From JAGVSR01 sp963750715 (GTDB lineage: Bacteria; Pseudomonadota; Alphaproteobacteria; Rhizobiales; Hyphomicrobiaceae), in the NCBI GenBank assembly GCA_963750715.1, contig CAVVRP010000009.1, positions 1 to 64,000 on the forward strand: 64,000 nucleotides of DNA. Direction: 5' to 3'. The notes beneath the pieces are model-generated. The model was not told the DNA's origin. It worked only from the letters and a program-made list of their open reading frames with translations, and ran no database searches. Within the stretch, counting starts at the first letter, position 1; each line of letters starts with the position of its first letter. The position numbers and the translations under genes were made by a program. Shown here piece by piece: positions 54,540 through 64,000 of this stretch.

Positions 54540-55121
54540 TCAGACAGCCTGCTGGCCCACCTCCCAGAATTCGCCGCCGCTCCAGACACCCTCCACCTCG
54601 CGACCGTCGCGCCGCACACGCACGAGCAAATCGGCCAGATCGTAGGTGAGGGAGCGGGTGAGCAGCGCTTCGAGCCGGCCGCGAACGAGCACGTAGGGCT
54701 TCAGGCCGCCCGTCCCACTTTCGCGTGCGAACCGCAGCGGCTTGTGCGGCCCGCACACCACAACGTCGTCGACATTGGTGCGAAAGACGAGCTCCTGAGC
54801 GTCGCCCCGGCCTCGCACCGCAATTTCGACGGCGAGGAACGGCGCATCGGCGACTGCAACATCGACCTTCTCGGCAGGGGTCACCAGAAAATAGCGCCCG
54901 TCCGCATCGCGTCGCAGGACGCTGGCGAACAGTTTGACGAGCGGCAGGCGCGTGATGGCGCTACCCTGGTAGAACCAGGTTCCGTCATGGCCGATTGCAA
55001 GCCCGATATCGCCGCAATAGGGTGGGTTCCACGTCTCCACGGGCGGCGCACTCCGGCCGGATGCCACCGCCAGAATGGCCTCCAGAGCGGCAATAGCGGG
55101 GCGATTGGCTTCTCCCGTCAT
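54540..55121 (-). CDS. DUF1285 family protein
   Basis: The product is 193 residues: PPYCGDIGLAIGHDGTWFYQ, GSAITRLPLVKLFASVLRRD, GRYFLVTPAEKVDVAVADAP and FARESGTGGLKPYVLVRGRL, matching the DUF1285 pattern. No signal peptide. It stands divergent from the moxR operon and is often found next to it in alphaproteobacteria, where it may belong to the same pathway. The function is unknown. Confidence 0.85.
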   Translation of the reverse strand: MTGEANRPAIAALEAILAVASGRSAPPVETWNPPYCGDIGLAIGHDGTWFYQGSAITRLPLVKLFASVLRRDADGRYFLVTPAEKVDVAVADAPFLAVEIAVRGRGDAQELVFRTNVDDVVVCGPHKPLRFARESGTGGLKPYVLVRGRLEALLTRSLTYDLADLLVRVRRDGREVEGVWSGGEFWEVGQQAV

Positions 55122-55289
55122 GATGCGCTATCGAATTCCTTTACAAAGGGCGCCCCATCCCTGGCCGGTTACACAGGTTTAACTTGACCAGAGGGGCTTG
55201 TGGACGGCCACATTCGCCCTGCACAATCCTTAAGCGCGACCCAGTGTTGGCGCGCCGAATCACGCAACGCCCGAGGTAGGTCTGACCCT

Positions 55290-56288
<999 letters not shown>

Positions 56289-56295
56289 AAAAGGT

Positions 56296-57283
56296 ATGGC
56301 GGCAGCTTCATCGACAACCGCATCGGCTCCCGGTCGTCTTGGGGCCTCCGGCTCACTTCCGACGCTGGAACGCGACGCGCATGCGCTTGCCGATCGGTTG
56401 CCCGAGCTGTTGATCGATGCCAAGCGGGTGGCCCAGACAGTGGCTCACGGCACCCACGGTCGGCGCCGCTCCGGACCCGGCGAGACGTTCTGGCAGTTCC
56501 GTCCCTACGAGGGTTCCGACAGCGCCCAGGCGATTGACTGGCGCCGTTCCGGCAAGCTCCGACAATCTATATGTGCGCGAACGTGAATGGGAAGCGGCCC
56601 ACACCGTGTGGCTGTGGTCAGACATGTCGCGGTCGATGAACTTCAAGAGCAGTCTGTCGCGGGTGACGAAGCGGGAGCGCGCAGTTGTGCTCATGCTGGC
56701 GGCGGCTGAACTGCTAGTGCGCGGCGGCGAGCGCGTCGGGCTGATGGGCTTTACGCGTCCGACCGGCAGCCGCAAGGCCGCGACCAAGCTTGCCGAAATG
56801 CTTGTCGCTAACGCCGAAACGCCGTTGATGACCAAGAGCCGGCCGCCGAAGGTGCAACTCAATCGCCATTCGGACGCGCTGCTGTTCGGTGATTTCCTGG
56901 CGCCGATCGAAGCCATCCGCGAGCGCGTCGAAATGCTGGCCGGAGGCGGCGCGTCGGGCCATATCGTGCAAGTTCTGGATCCGGCCGAGGAAAGCCTTCC
57001 ATACGAGGGCAGGACAGAGTTCAGGAGTTCGTCGGGCCGCGAGCGTTTCGTCGCCGATCGGGCTGAAAGCCTTCGCGACGCTTATCAGAAGCGCATGCGC
57101 GATCATCGCATGGAGATTGCCGACATCGCCAAGCGGCTCGGCTGGTCGTTCATGGTTCATCACACGGATCGCCCAGCCTCCGAGCCGTTGCTGTCGCTCG
57201 TTATGCGCATGGCCGGAACCGCCGGTGGAACGTATCGCTGGCAGGGCAACGCCGACGCCTCCAAATCGGGGGGCGCGCCATGA
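56296..57283 (+). pseudogene. DUF58 protein, single-base frameshift
   Basis: From ATG 56296 the first frame gives LPTLERDAHALADRLPELLI and RRRSGPGETFWQFRPYEGSD, SAQAIDWRRS. Near 56549 one extra base moves the frame. Then SDNLYVREREWEAAHTVWLW, SDMSRSMNFKSSLSRVTK and LMGFTRPTGSR follow, ending at TGA 57283. The YEGSD and REREW segments are the heart of DUF58. With one base removed the length is about 328, normal for the family. Stop and next start overlap as ATGA. Its partner is the MoxR ATPase upstream. Confidence 0.8.
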
Positions 57284-60193
57284 GCTTTGGCGCCCTGGCG
57301 TTCCTCAATCCTTGGCTGCTTGCGGCGCTGGCAGCGCTGCCGCTGATCTATTGGCTGCTGAAGACGGTGCCGCCGCGGCCCCAGCAGATCGAATTCCCGC
57401 CGACGCGGATACTCGTCGGCCTCGACAACAAGGAGAAGACGCCGGCGAAGACGCCGTGGTGGCTGCTGCTCATCCGCCTGCTCGCCGCCGCACTCGTGAT
57501 TTTCGCGCTCGCCGATCCCGTCCTGAACGCCGACCGAAAGCAGAAACTGGAGGGCTCAGGACCCGTGGTCGCGGTTGTCGACAACGGTTGGGCGTCGGGC
57601 ACCTCGTGGGCGTTGCGCATGCAGATGCTCGAGCGCGTCATACTCGAGGCGGAACAGCAAAGCCGGCCCGTGGCGATCGTCGCGACTGCCCCATCGGCGA
57701 AGACCATCAGCATTAAGATCGAGGCGTCGGCCGACGCACGTACCACGGCCGCCGCCTTGCAGCCGCAGCCCTTCGCGCCGGATCGGCCTACGGCCTTGAC
57801 CGCTTTGCGACAGGCGCTGGATGGCGCCGGCGCCAACCGTGGTGCGACAAGCATCGTCTGGCTTGCGGATGGTATCGATCATGCCAACTTGGGCGCGGAA
57901 TTCGCAGACGGCTTGAAGGGCCTTGCCAGCGGCGGCACCTTTGCGCTCGTCGACTTTTCCGGAACTAGCGAGCCGCTCGCGCTTGTGGCAAGTGTCGCCG
58001 CCAACGGTAAGTTGATGGCAAAGGTGCTGCGAACGGGCGGGACTGCGCGCGAAGGCGTCGTCGTCGCAGTTTCGGCGCGTGGGCAGCGGCTTGGCGAAGC
58101 ACCCTTCAAACTGAACACTGAGGCGAAATCTGCCGAGGTCACTTTCGAACTGCCACTCGAACTTCGCAATCAGGTGACGCGGGTCGAAATCTCCACGGAG
58201 CGGTCGGCCGGTGCGGTCAGCCTGCTCGACCAGCGTTCGCAATGGCAGCGCGTTGGTCTGCTGTCGGGCGAAACGCAGGAGCAGTCACAGCCGCTGCTCG
58301 GACCGCTCTACTATATCGAGAAAGCGGTCCAGCCATTTGCCGAAGTCATCAGGCCGAAGGACCAGAATCTCGTCCTCGGGTTTGGGCGCCGCGATCGCAC
58401 AGAACGCGACGGTTATCATGATGGCCGACATCGGTACCCTGTCGGGCGAGTTGAATGAAAAGGTCGCCGCTTGGGTAGCCAAGGGCGGCGTGCTGGTCCG
58501 CTTCGCCGGTCCGCGTCTGGAGAAAGGCGGCGACGATCTGTTGCCGGTCGGCCTGCGCATCGGCGGCCGCGCGCTTGGCGGCGCGCTATCGTGGTCTACG
58601 CCGCAGCCGCTCGCCGCTTTCGAGGATCAGAGCCTTTTCACCGGCCTCGCGATTCCCGCCGACGCGTCCGTCAACCGGCAGGTGCTCGCCGACCCGGCGC
58701 AGATCACGCCGGAGGTCAAAGTCTGGGCGCGGCTGAAAGATGGAACGCCGCTCGTCACGGCGGTGAAGCGCGGCGAGGGCCAGATCGTCCTGTTCCACAT
58801 CACGGCGAATTCCGACTGGTCGAACGTGCCGATCTCAGGGCTGTTCGTTGAAATGCTCCGCCGCATCACGCAACTCGGGGGGCTTGGTGCTCAAGCGGCC
58901 CCTGGAGACGCCGCGGCTGCAGGGCAGGGCGATGCAACCAATGCTGCCGCGGCGTCCGCCCCCGCGCCCGATGTGCTGACGCCGGTTCAGACGCTCGACG
59001 GTTTTGGCACGCTGAAGCCGCCACCGCCGACTGCTCAAGCAATACAGGCCGCCAAGCTCGATGCCGCGATCGCAAGCCTCGATCACCCGCCGGGATACTA
59101 CGGTCCCGCCGGTACCCCGCGTTCGATCAACATCATCGGGCCGAAGACGGTGCTGGCGCCGCTTCCGGCCGCGCCCGCCGGCGCCGCGTTGCTCAACTAT
59201 GGCGAGGAGGCCGCCGTGCCGATGAAGCCTTGGCTGCTCGGGGTCGCCCTGATGCTTCTGTTCGCCGACATCATCGCCGTCATTCTTCTGCAGATGGGCG
59301 GTGCAGTGTGGTCGCGCCGCAAAGGAGCGGGTGCTGCGGCCGCCGCACTTGCCCTAATTCTGGCGGCGCCGGTTCTGGTATCGCACGCCCGCGCGCAGGA
59401 GCCGATAACGGCTCCCGCTGCATCGCCGCCGCCGGCAAACTACGAGGCCGCGATAGCTGCGACGTCGAAGGTGACGTTCGGCTATGTTCTGACTGGAAAT
59501 CAATCGGTCGACAACACCAGCAAGCTCGGACTGTCAGGACTAGTCACGGTTCTGGCGATGCGCACCGCGGTCGAGCCGGGCGAGCCGATGGCGGTGGACA
59601 TCGTAAAGGACGAGATCGCCTTCTTCCCGGTTCTCTACTGGCCGGTTCTGGACGATACCGCGCCGCTTCCCGAAGCGACGCTGGCCAAGATCGACGCCTA
59701 TATGAAACAAGGCGGCGTCATTATTTTCGATACGCGCGATTACGGTTCGGGCGTGCCGACCGGCATGGCCATGGCCGGTGAACGCGGGCCGGCTTTGCAG
59801 CGCCTGCTCGGCCGGCTCGACGTGCCGCGACTGGAGCCAGTTCCTGAAGACCACGTGCTGACCAAGTCTTTCTATCTACTGCGCAGCTTCCCCGGCCGCT
59901 GGGACGGGGGGCAGCTATGGGTCGAGGCGCAAGGCGAGGCGGGCAGCGCGCAGGAGAACAAGGCGCGGCGTTCAGACGGCGTCACGTCGATCCTCGTCAC
60001 GTCGAACGATTTCGCGTCGGCCTGGGCGCTGGATGCCAACGGCCGGGGCTTGTTCCCCGTTGTGCCGGGCGGCGAGCGGCAGCGCGAGATGGCGCTGCGG
60101 ACCGGCGTCAACATCGTCATGCATGCGCTGACCGGCAACTACAAGGCCGACCAGGTGCACGTACCCGCCCTCCTCGAGCGGCTTGGCCAATGA
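57280..60193 (+). pseudogene. DUF4159/BatA-like protein, single-base frameshift
   Basis: ATG 57280 overlaps the DUF58 stop. The first frame has an N-terminal membrane anchor (LAFLNPWLLAALAALPLIYW), a second helix (LLLIRLLAAALVIFALADPV) and a vWA-like fold (VVAVVDNGWASGTSWALRMQ). A one-base change between about 58362 and 58383 joins it to the second frame (GAAIAQNATVIMMADIGTLS), a membrane region (LLGVALMLLFADIIAVILLQ) and a C-terminal DUF4159 domain (VKDEIAFFPVLYWPVLDDTA, GGVIIFDTRDYGSGVPTGMA). The corrected protein is about 970 residues. It is probably an inner-membrane, periplasm-facing partner of MoxR. Confidence 0.8.
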
Positions 60194-60203
60194 GGAGCGG
60201 ACG

Positions 60204-62324
60204 ATGAACGGATCAATCGATTTCGCGCCCCTACTGCCATGGCCATTCCTATGGGCGGCAGCAATTATCGGCGCTGTCCTGATCGGAATTCTGCTTTACC
60301 GGCGCAGCCGGGGTGCGGCCATGCGCGCCGCGGCACTGGCAGCGCTCCTCGCTGCACTCGCCAACCCGACCTTCAAGCAGGAGGAGCGCGAGAGCCTTTC
60401 CAACGTCGCCATCGTCGTTCTCGACGAAAGCACGAGTCAGGCGCTGGAGCAGCGGCCCGAGCAGGTTCGCGCCATCAAGGCGGAACTGGTGAAGCGTCTT
60501 GGAGCCATTCCCAACCTGCAGGTGAAGTGGGTGAGTGGGGCGCGGCCGAGCGAACTCGGCGGAACCGGCACGCTGCTCTTCGCCGATCTGAACAAGGCGC
60601 TCACAGATACCCCGCCCGATCGTCTCGCCGGCGTCATCATGGTCACGGACGGGCAGGTCCACGACGTGCCCAAGTCGCGCGCGGCGCTCGGTTTCGATGC
60701 GCCCGTTCACGCCCTGCTGACGGGCCGTCCCGAGGAATTCGATCGCCGCATCGAGATCTTGAAGGCGCCCCGCTACGGATTGGTCGGTCAGACCCGAGAT
60801 GTCAAACTGCGGGTGGTCGAGACCGGTAGCCGCAGCCAGGTCGGCGATACGGTCAACCTGCGAATTCGACGCGATGGCCGTCCGGATGAAACCCGCCGCA
60901 CCAAAATAGGTAGCACGGTCACGCTCGACATGAACTTCCCGCACGCGGGCACCAACATCGTCGAAGTCGAGCTGGAATCGGCGCCGGGCGAATTGACGTC
61001 TGCCAACAACCGCACCGTCATCACGGCAGAAGGCGTGCGCGAGAACCTGCGCGTTCTGCTCGTCTCCGGCGAACCGCATGCGGGCGAGCGCACGTGGCGC
61101 AATCTGCTCAAGTCGGATGCCGCGGTCGATCTCGTGCATTTCACCATTCTGCGCCCGCCCGAGAAACAGGACGGCACGCCGATCAACCAACTGTCGCTGA
61201 TCGCCTTCCCGACGAAGGAACTGTTTTCGGAGAAGATCAAGGATTTCGATCTGATCATCTTCGATCGCTACGAGCATCGCGGCATTCTTCAGTTGCCCTA
61301 CTACGACAACATCGCCCGCTTCGTGGATACGCACGGCGGCGCGCTGCTTGTGGCGGCCGGGGACGACTACGCGAGCACCATGACGCTCTACCGCACGCCC
61401 CTGGCGCCAGTTCTGCCTGGCCGGCCGACGGGACGCGTGCTGGAACAGCCGTTCAAGGCCGCGATCACGCTTGAGGGCTCCAAGCATCCGGTGACCAAGG
61501 GCTTGCCGGGTTCGGGAGCGCTGGGAACGGAGCCGTCGTGGGGGCACTGGTTCCGTCAGGCCGAAGTGAAGACGGAGCGCGGACGCGTGCTGCTGCAGGG
61601 CGCGGAGGCCAAGCCGCTTCTGTTGCTCGATCGCAAGGGCAAGGGACGCGTTGCGCTGCTCACGTCCGATCAGGCGTGGCTGTGGGCACGCGGCTACGAA
61701 GGCGGCGGACCGCACACAGATCTGCTGCGGAGGCTTTCGCACTGGCTCATGAAGGAGCCCGATCTCGAAGAGGAACGGCTTATTGCGACGGCCAAGGGAT
61801 TGAAGCTCACGTTCGAGCGGCGATCCATGGACGATTCCGTCAAGCCGCTGCGGTTGTCGGCACCCGGCGGCGAACTTTCCGAACTCCAGCTCGAACCGGT
61901 CGGCCCTGGCGTGTGGCAGACGACGCTCGATGCCAAGCTGCCCGGCCTCTACAAGGCCGAGACGGACGGGCCGTTGGGGCAATTGACGGCGGTCGCGTTT
62001 GCCGGTGTCGAAGACCCGCGCGAGATGAACGAGGTCACCGCCACCGACGCGAAACTGAAGCCCCTGACCGATCAGACGGGCGGCGGCGTGTTTTGGACGC
62101 GCAAAGAGGCTCTATTCGGCGACACTGCGACCGATTTGGAACTTCCGCGCATCAGTATGATGGCGAACGCCGACATTCTGGCCGGAAGCGGCTGGATGGG
62201 CCTTAAGGATCGTGAAGCGTTCGTGACGAGGGGCGTGAAGATCACCCAAATGTTCACCGGGCTTTTCGCACTTGCGGCCCTGCTTGGCCTGCTGGCCCTC
62301 GCTTGGTGGCGCGAAGGCCGCTGA
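60204..62324 (+). CDS. large membrane protein of the MoxR-DUF58-DUF4159 cluster
   Basis: The product is 706 residues. N-terminal helices WPFLWAAAIIGAVLIGILLY and AAALAALLAALANP, then a vWA-like region (VAIVVLDESTSQALEQRPEQ with a modified DxSxS), an extended periplasmic part with GADD-like loops (HGGALLVAAGDDYASTMTLY), and a last helix MFTGLFALAALLGLLALAWW. ATG 60204 has GAGGAGCG upstream. It lies ten bases after the DUF4159 stop. It may be a glutamine-amidotransferase-like or vWA-type subunit; the role is unknown. Confidence 0.75.
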   Translation: MNGSIDFAPLLPWPFLWAAAIIGAVLIGILLYRRSRGAAMRAAALAALLAALANPTFKQEERESLSNVAIVVLDESTSQALEQRPEQVRAIKAELVKRLGAIPNLQVKWVSGARPSELGGTGTLLFADLNKALTDTPPDRLAGVIMVTDGQVHDVPKSRAALGFDAPVHALLTGRPEEFDRRIEILKAPRYGLVGQTRDVKLRVVETGSRSQVGDTVNLRIRRDGRPDETRRTKIGSTVTLDMNFPHAGTNIVEVELESAPGELTSANNRTVITAEGVRENLRVLLVSGEPHAGERTWRNLLKSDAAVDLVHFTILRPPEKQDGTPINQLSLIAFPTKELFSEKIKDFDLIIFDRYEHRGILQLPYYDNIARFVDTHGGALLVAAGDDYASTMTLYRTPLAPVLPGRPTGRVLEQPFKAAITLEGSKHPVTKGLPGSGALGTEPSWGHWFRQAEVKTERGRVLLQGAEAKPLLLLDRKGKGRVALLTSDQAWLWARGYEGGGPHTDLLRRLSHWLMKEPDLEEERLIATAKGLKLTFERRSMDDSVKPLRLSAPGGELSELQLEPVGPGVWQTTLDAKLPGLYKAETDGPLGQLTAVAFAGVEDPREMNEVTATDAKLKPLTDQTGGGVFWTRKEALFGDTATDLELPRISMMANADILAGSGWMGLKDREAFVTRGVKITQMFTGLFALAALLGLLALAWWREGR

Positions 62325-62515
62325 TCAAGACCAAAAAAATCTCGAGGTCGTTGCAGGCGCTTAAGCGGCACGTTCACCATGTCGAGGAGTTCAAGTGTGT
62401 CAATTGTACCTCCGTACCTGATCTTTACGCTTGTGAATTGGGTGCAGTGCAAAATACCATAGCAACTCAAGGGTCAATGCCGCATCCCGGATAGCGCCCT
62501 TGGGGGAGAGCAGCG

Positions 62516-63860
62516 ATGAACTACTATGCATATGAATGGGCTCATGCCGTTCTATCGCCGCTCCGCTTCGGCGCCGAGGCCTTGAAAGCGAGCGTAAACT
62601 TCCCTTTTAATCCGATGTCCACTACTCCTTTTGCGCGATCGTTATCAGCCGCTTGTGAAGTTTTTGAGAATGTCACTCGCCGCTACGGCAAACCGGTATT
62701 CGGCATCACAGAAACACAGATCTCGGCGCTGACCGTCACGGTGGCGGAGGAGGTTGTCGCTCTCCAAGCCGTTCTGCAATCTGCTTCACTTCCAGCGCGA
62801 CGAGAACGTCTTAGGTAAGCGGCATGATCCCAAAGTACTGATCGTGGCGCCGATGTCAGGTCACTATGCCAGCCTGCTGCGCGGCACCGTGAAAGCGATG
62901 TTGCCCGAGCACGACGTGTACATCACCGATTGGGCCGATGCGCGCGAGGTACCGCTGATCGAAGGACGCTTCGACCTCGACGACTTCATCGACTATCTGA
63001 TCGAGTTCACGCAGTTCGTTGGGACGAACACGCATGTCCTGGCGGTGTGCCAGCCTGCCGTTCCCGCTCTGGCGGCCACGGCGATCATGGCCGGTCGGGG
63101 CGACGAACATCAGCCGTTGTCGCTGACATTGATGGGCGGTCCCATCGATACACGGCGAAACCCGACCGCGGTCAACAAGCTCGCGAGCCAGAAGTCTATC
63201 GAATGGTTCGAGGGCAACGTCATTTCTCACGTGCCGTTTCCACATGCCGGCGTGATGCGGCGCGTTTATCCGGGCTTCATGCAGTTGACCGGCTTCATGA
63301 CGATGAACCTCGAGCGTCATCTCAACGCTCACGTCGATCTGTTCTCGAACCTCGTCAAGGGCGACTGCGACAGCGTCAAACAACACCAGGTGTTCTACGA
63401 CGAGTATCTCGCGGTGATGGACCTGACCGCGGAATTCTATCTTCAGACCATCAAGGTCGCCTTCCAGGAGCATGCTCTTCCCAACGGCACCATGAGGCAC
63501 CGCGGCGAACTGGTCGATTGCGCGGCGATCCGCAACACGGCGATCATCACGATCGAAGGTGAGAAGGACGACATCTGCGGGCTCGGCCAGACCGAGGCCG
63601 CGCACGATCTTTGCGTCAACGTCGCGGCGGATGAGCATTATCACTACGTGCAACCGGGCGTCGGGCACTACGGCGTATTCAACGGCACGCGTTGGCGAAC
63701 CGAGATACAGCCGCGCATTCGCGAAATGATCCGGTCCGTCGAGTACAAGCGCAAGACCGGTGGTTCGCAGACGCGCATTCCCCATCCGCATCACAAAATG
63801 ACGGGTCAGCGCGACGTCCAGTTTGATTGGCAGAAAAACGACCGTTCAGCCGCCGAGTGA
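62516..63860 (+). pseudogene. phaZ: intracellular PHB depolymerase, single-base frameshift
   Basis: From ATG 62516 (GGGGGAGAGC upstream) the first frame gives MNYYAYEWAHAVLSPLRFGA, ARSLSAACEVFENVTRRYGK and EEVVAL. One extra C near 62764 shifts it to KPFCNLLHFQRDENVLGKRH, VLIVAPMSGHYASLLRGTVK and YITDWADAREVPLIEGRFDL. Later VLAVCQPAVPALAATAIMAG and ITIEGEKDDICGLGQTEAAH follow. This is the C-terminally complete PHB/PHA depolymerase family, where the nucleophile Cys lies in VCQPA. The corrected length is about 448 residues. It degrades stored polyhydroxybutyrate. As written it is split. Confidence 0.82.
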
Positions 63861-63956
63861 TCCTCTTCCAATTAGATATGTCCGCGCCGCGCAGGTTTGC
63901 GGCGTCATGCGACTCACATAGCCTCCCGGCATGGGGTGCGGCGCTGAGCCGTTCCG

Positions 63957-64000
63957 ATGAGCGAGGTTTCCATGCATCCGCTGTTCTCGATCGTATACGC
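63957..64000 (+). CDS. partial gene, start only
   Basis: ATG 63957 opens a frame (MSEVSMHPLFSIVYA) that runs off the window. An internal ATG at 63972 has GAGG five bases upstream and may be the true start. Too little is left to name it. Confidence 0.4.
   Translation, partial: MSEVSMHPLFSIVY

Noticed and set aside
60249..61982. A 577-residue minus-strand frame
   Set aside because: It is antisense to the large membrane protein and shows low-complexity Arg/Gln/His use typical of shadow frames.
62330..62515. A TGC-rich PhaR-type operator before phaZ
   Set aside because: GTGCAGTGCA near 62441 is suggestive, but the site is short and I do not have a reliable consensus for this group.
62856..63794. 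A 312-residue minus-strand frame
   Set aside because: It mirrors phaZ, whose conserved residues are on the other strand.

Overview
The window looks like a chromosomal segment of an alphaproteobacterium of the order Hyphomicrobiales (a Hyphomicrobium-like methylotroph relative is possible but not proven). The grounds are GC-rich coding with alphaproteobacterial family members throughout: a CcrM-type GANTC methyltransferase with a GANTC site next to its start, a PQQ-dependent dehydrogenase, FabI, DUF992, DUF1285, DUF3300/DUF2950, a MoxR-DUF58-DUF4159 cluster, CHASE2 cyclase and an intracellular PHB depolymerase. I had no database search, so names rest on motifs and recalled family signatures.

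The first 9 kb is accessory and decayed. It starts with an open frame made of three unrelated gene scraps (ABC substrate-binding protein, stomatin, serine recombinase). A potassium-channel gene and an outer-membrane beta-barrel gene follow, the latter flanked by two copies of a degenerate 59-bp gene end. Next come a dead IS1182-type transposase, a small AlpA-like DNA-binding gene, a PrxQ-like peroxiredoxin, a Crp-like regulator and a von Hippel-Lindau (VHL) beta-domain gene broken by an in-frame stop.

From 8.4 to 15.4 kb there is a central-metabolism island: glutamate dehydrogenase, divergent from an aceE-aceF-lpd pyruvate dehydrogenase operon of the homodimeric-E1 type. From 15.4 to 16.5 kb is another gene graveyard. 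DUF3300 and DUF2950 form a pair, the second with a TAG just after its signal peptide. A signalling triad occupies 19.0-24.3 kb: a CHASE2 adenylate cyclase (heavily frameshifted), a glutaminase-STAS-cNMP fusion (three frameshifts) and an intact FecR-domain protein.

From 24 to 46 kb the genes are dense and mostly intact housekeeping genes: inositol monophosphatase, Sel1 protein, two ThiE-family proteins, thiG, L,D-transpeptidase, dienelactone hydrolase, purD, a methyltransferase, a PQQ dehydrogenase, aroC, a histidine phosphatase, fabI, pdxH, a two-component system, ccrM and a PLA2-like secreted protein. From 46 to 54 kb there is an internally deleted DUF308-metallophosphoesterase gene, an HdeD protein, an orphan carotenoid ketolase, a PepSY protein, rnhB, a PA0069-type radical SAM protein, a glycosyltransferase, an MBL-fold protein and DUF2189. 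From 54.5 to 62.3 kb is the DUF1285 / MoxR-DUF58-DUF4159-membrane protein cluster, followed by phaZ.

A recurring feature is the single-base frameshift, usually one extra base next to an identical base, in otherwise well conserved genes (MBL, DUF58, DUF4159, phaZ, the histidine kinase and many in the CHASE2 gene). The reader should decide between real gene decay and sequencing or assembly error before trusting any pseudogene call. No tRNA, rRNA, CRISPR array or intact insertion sequence was found.
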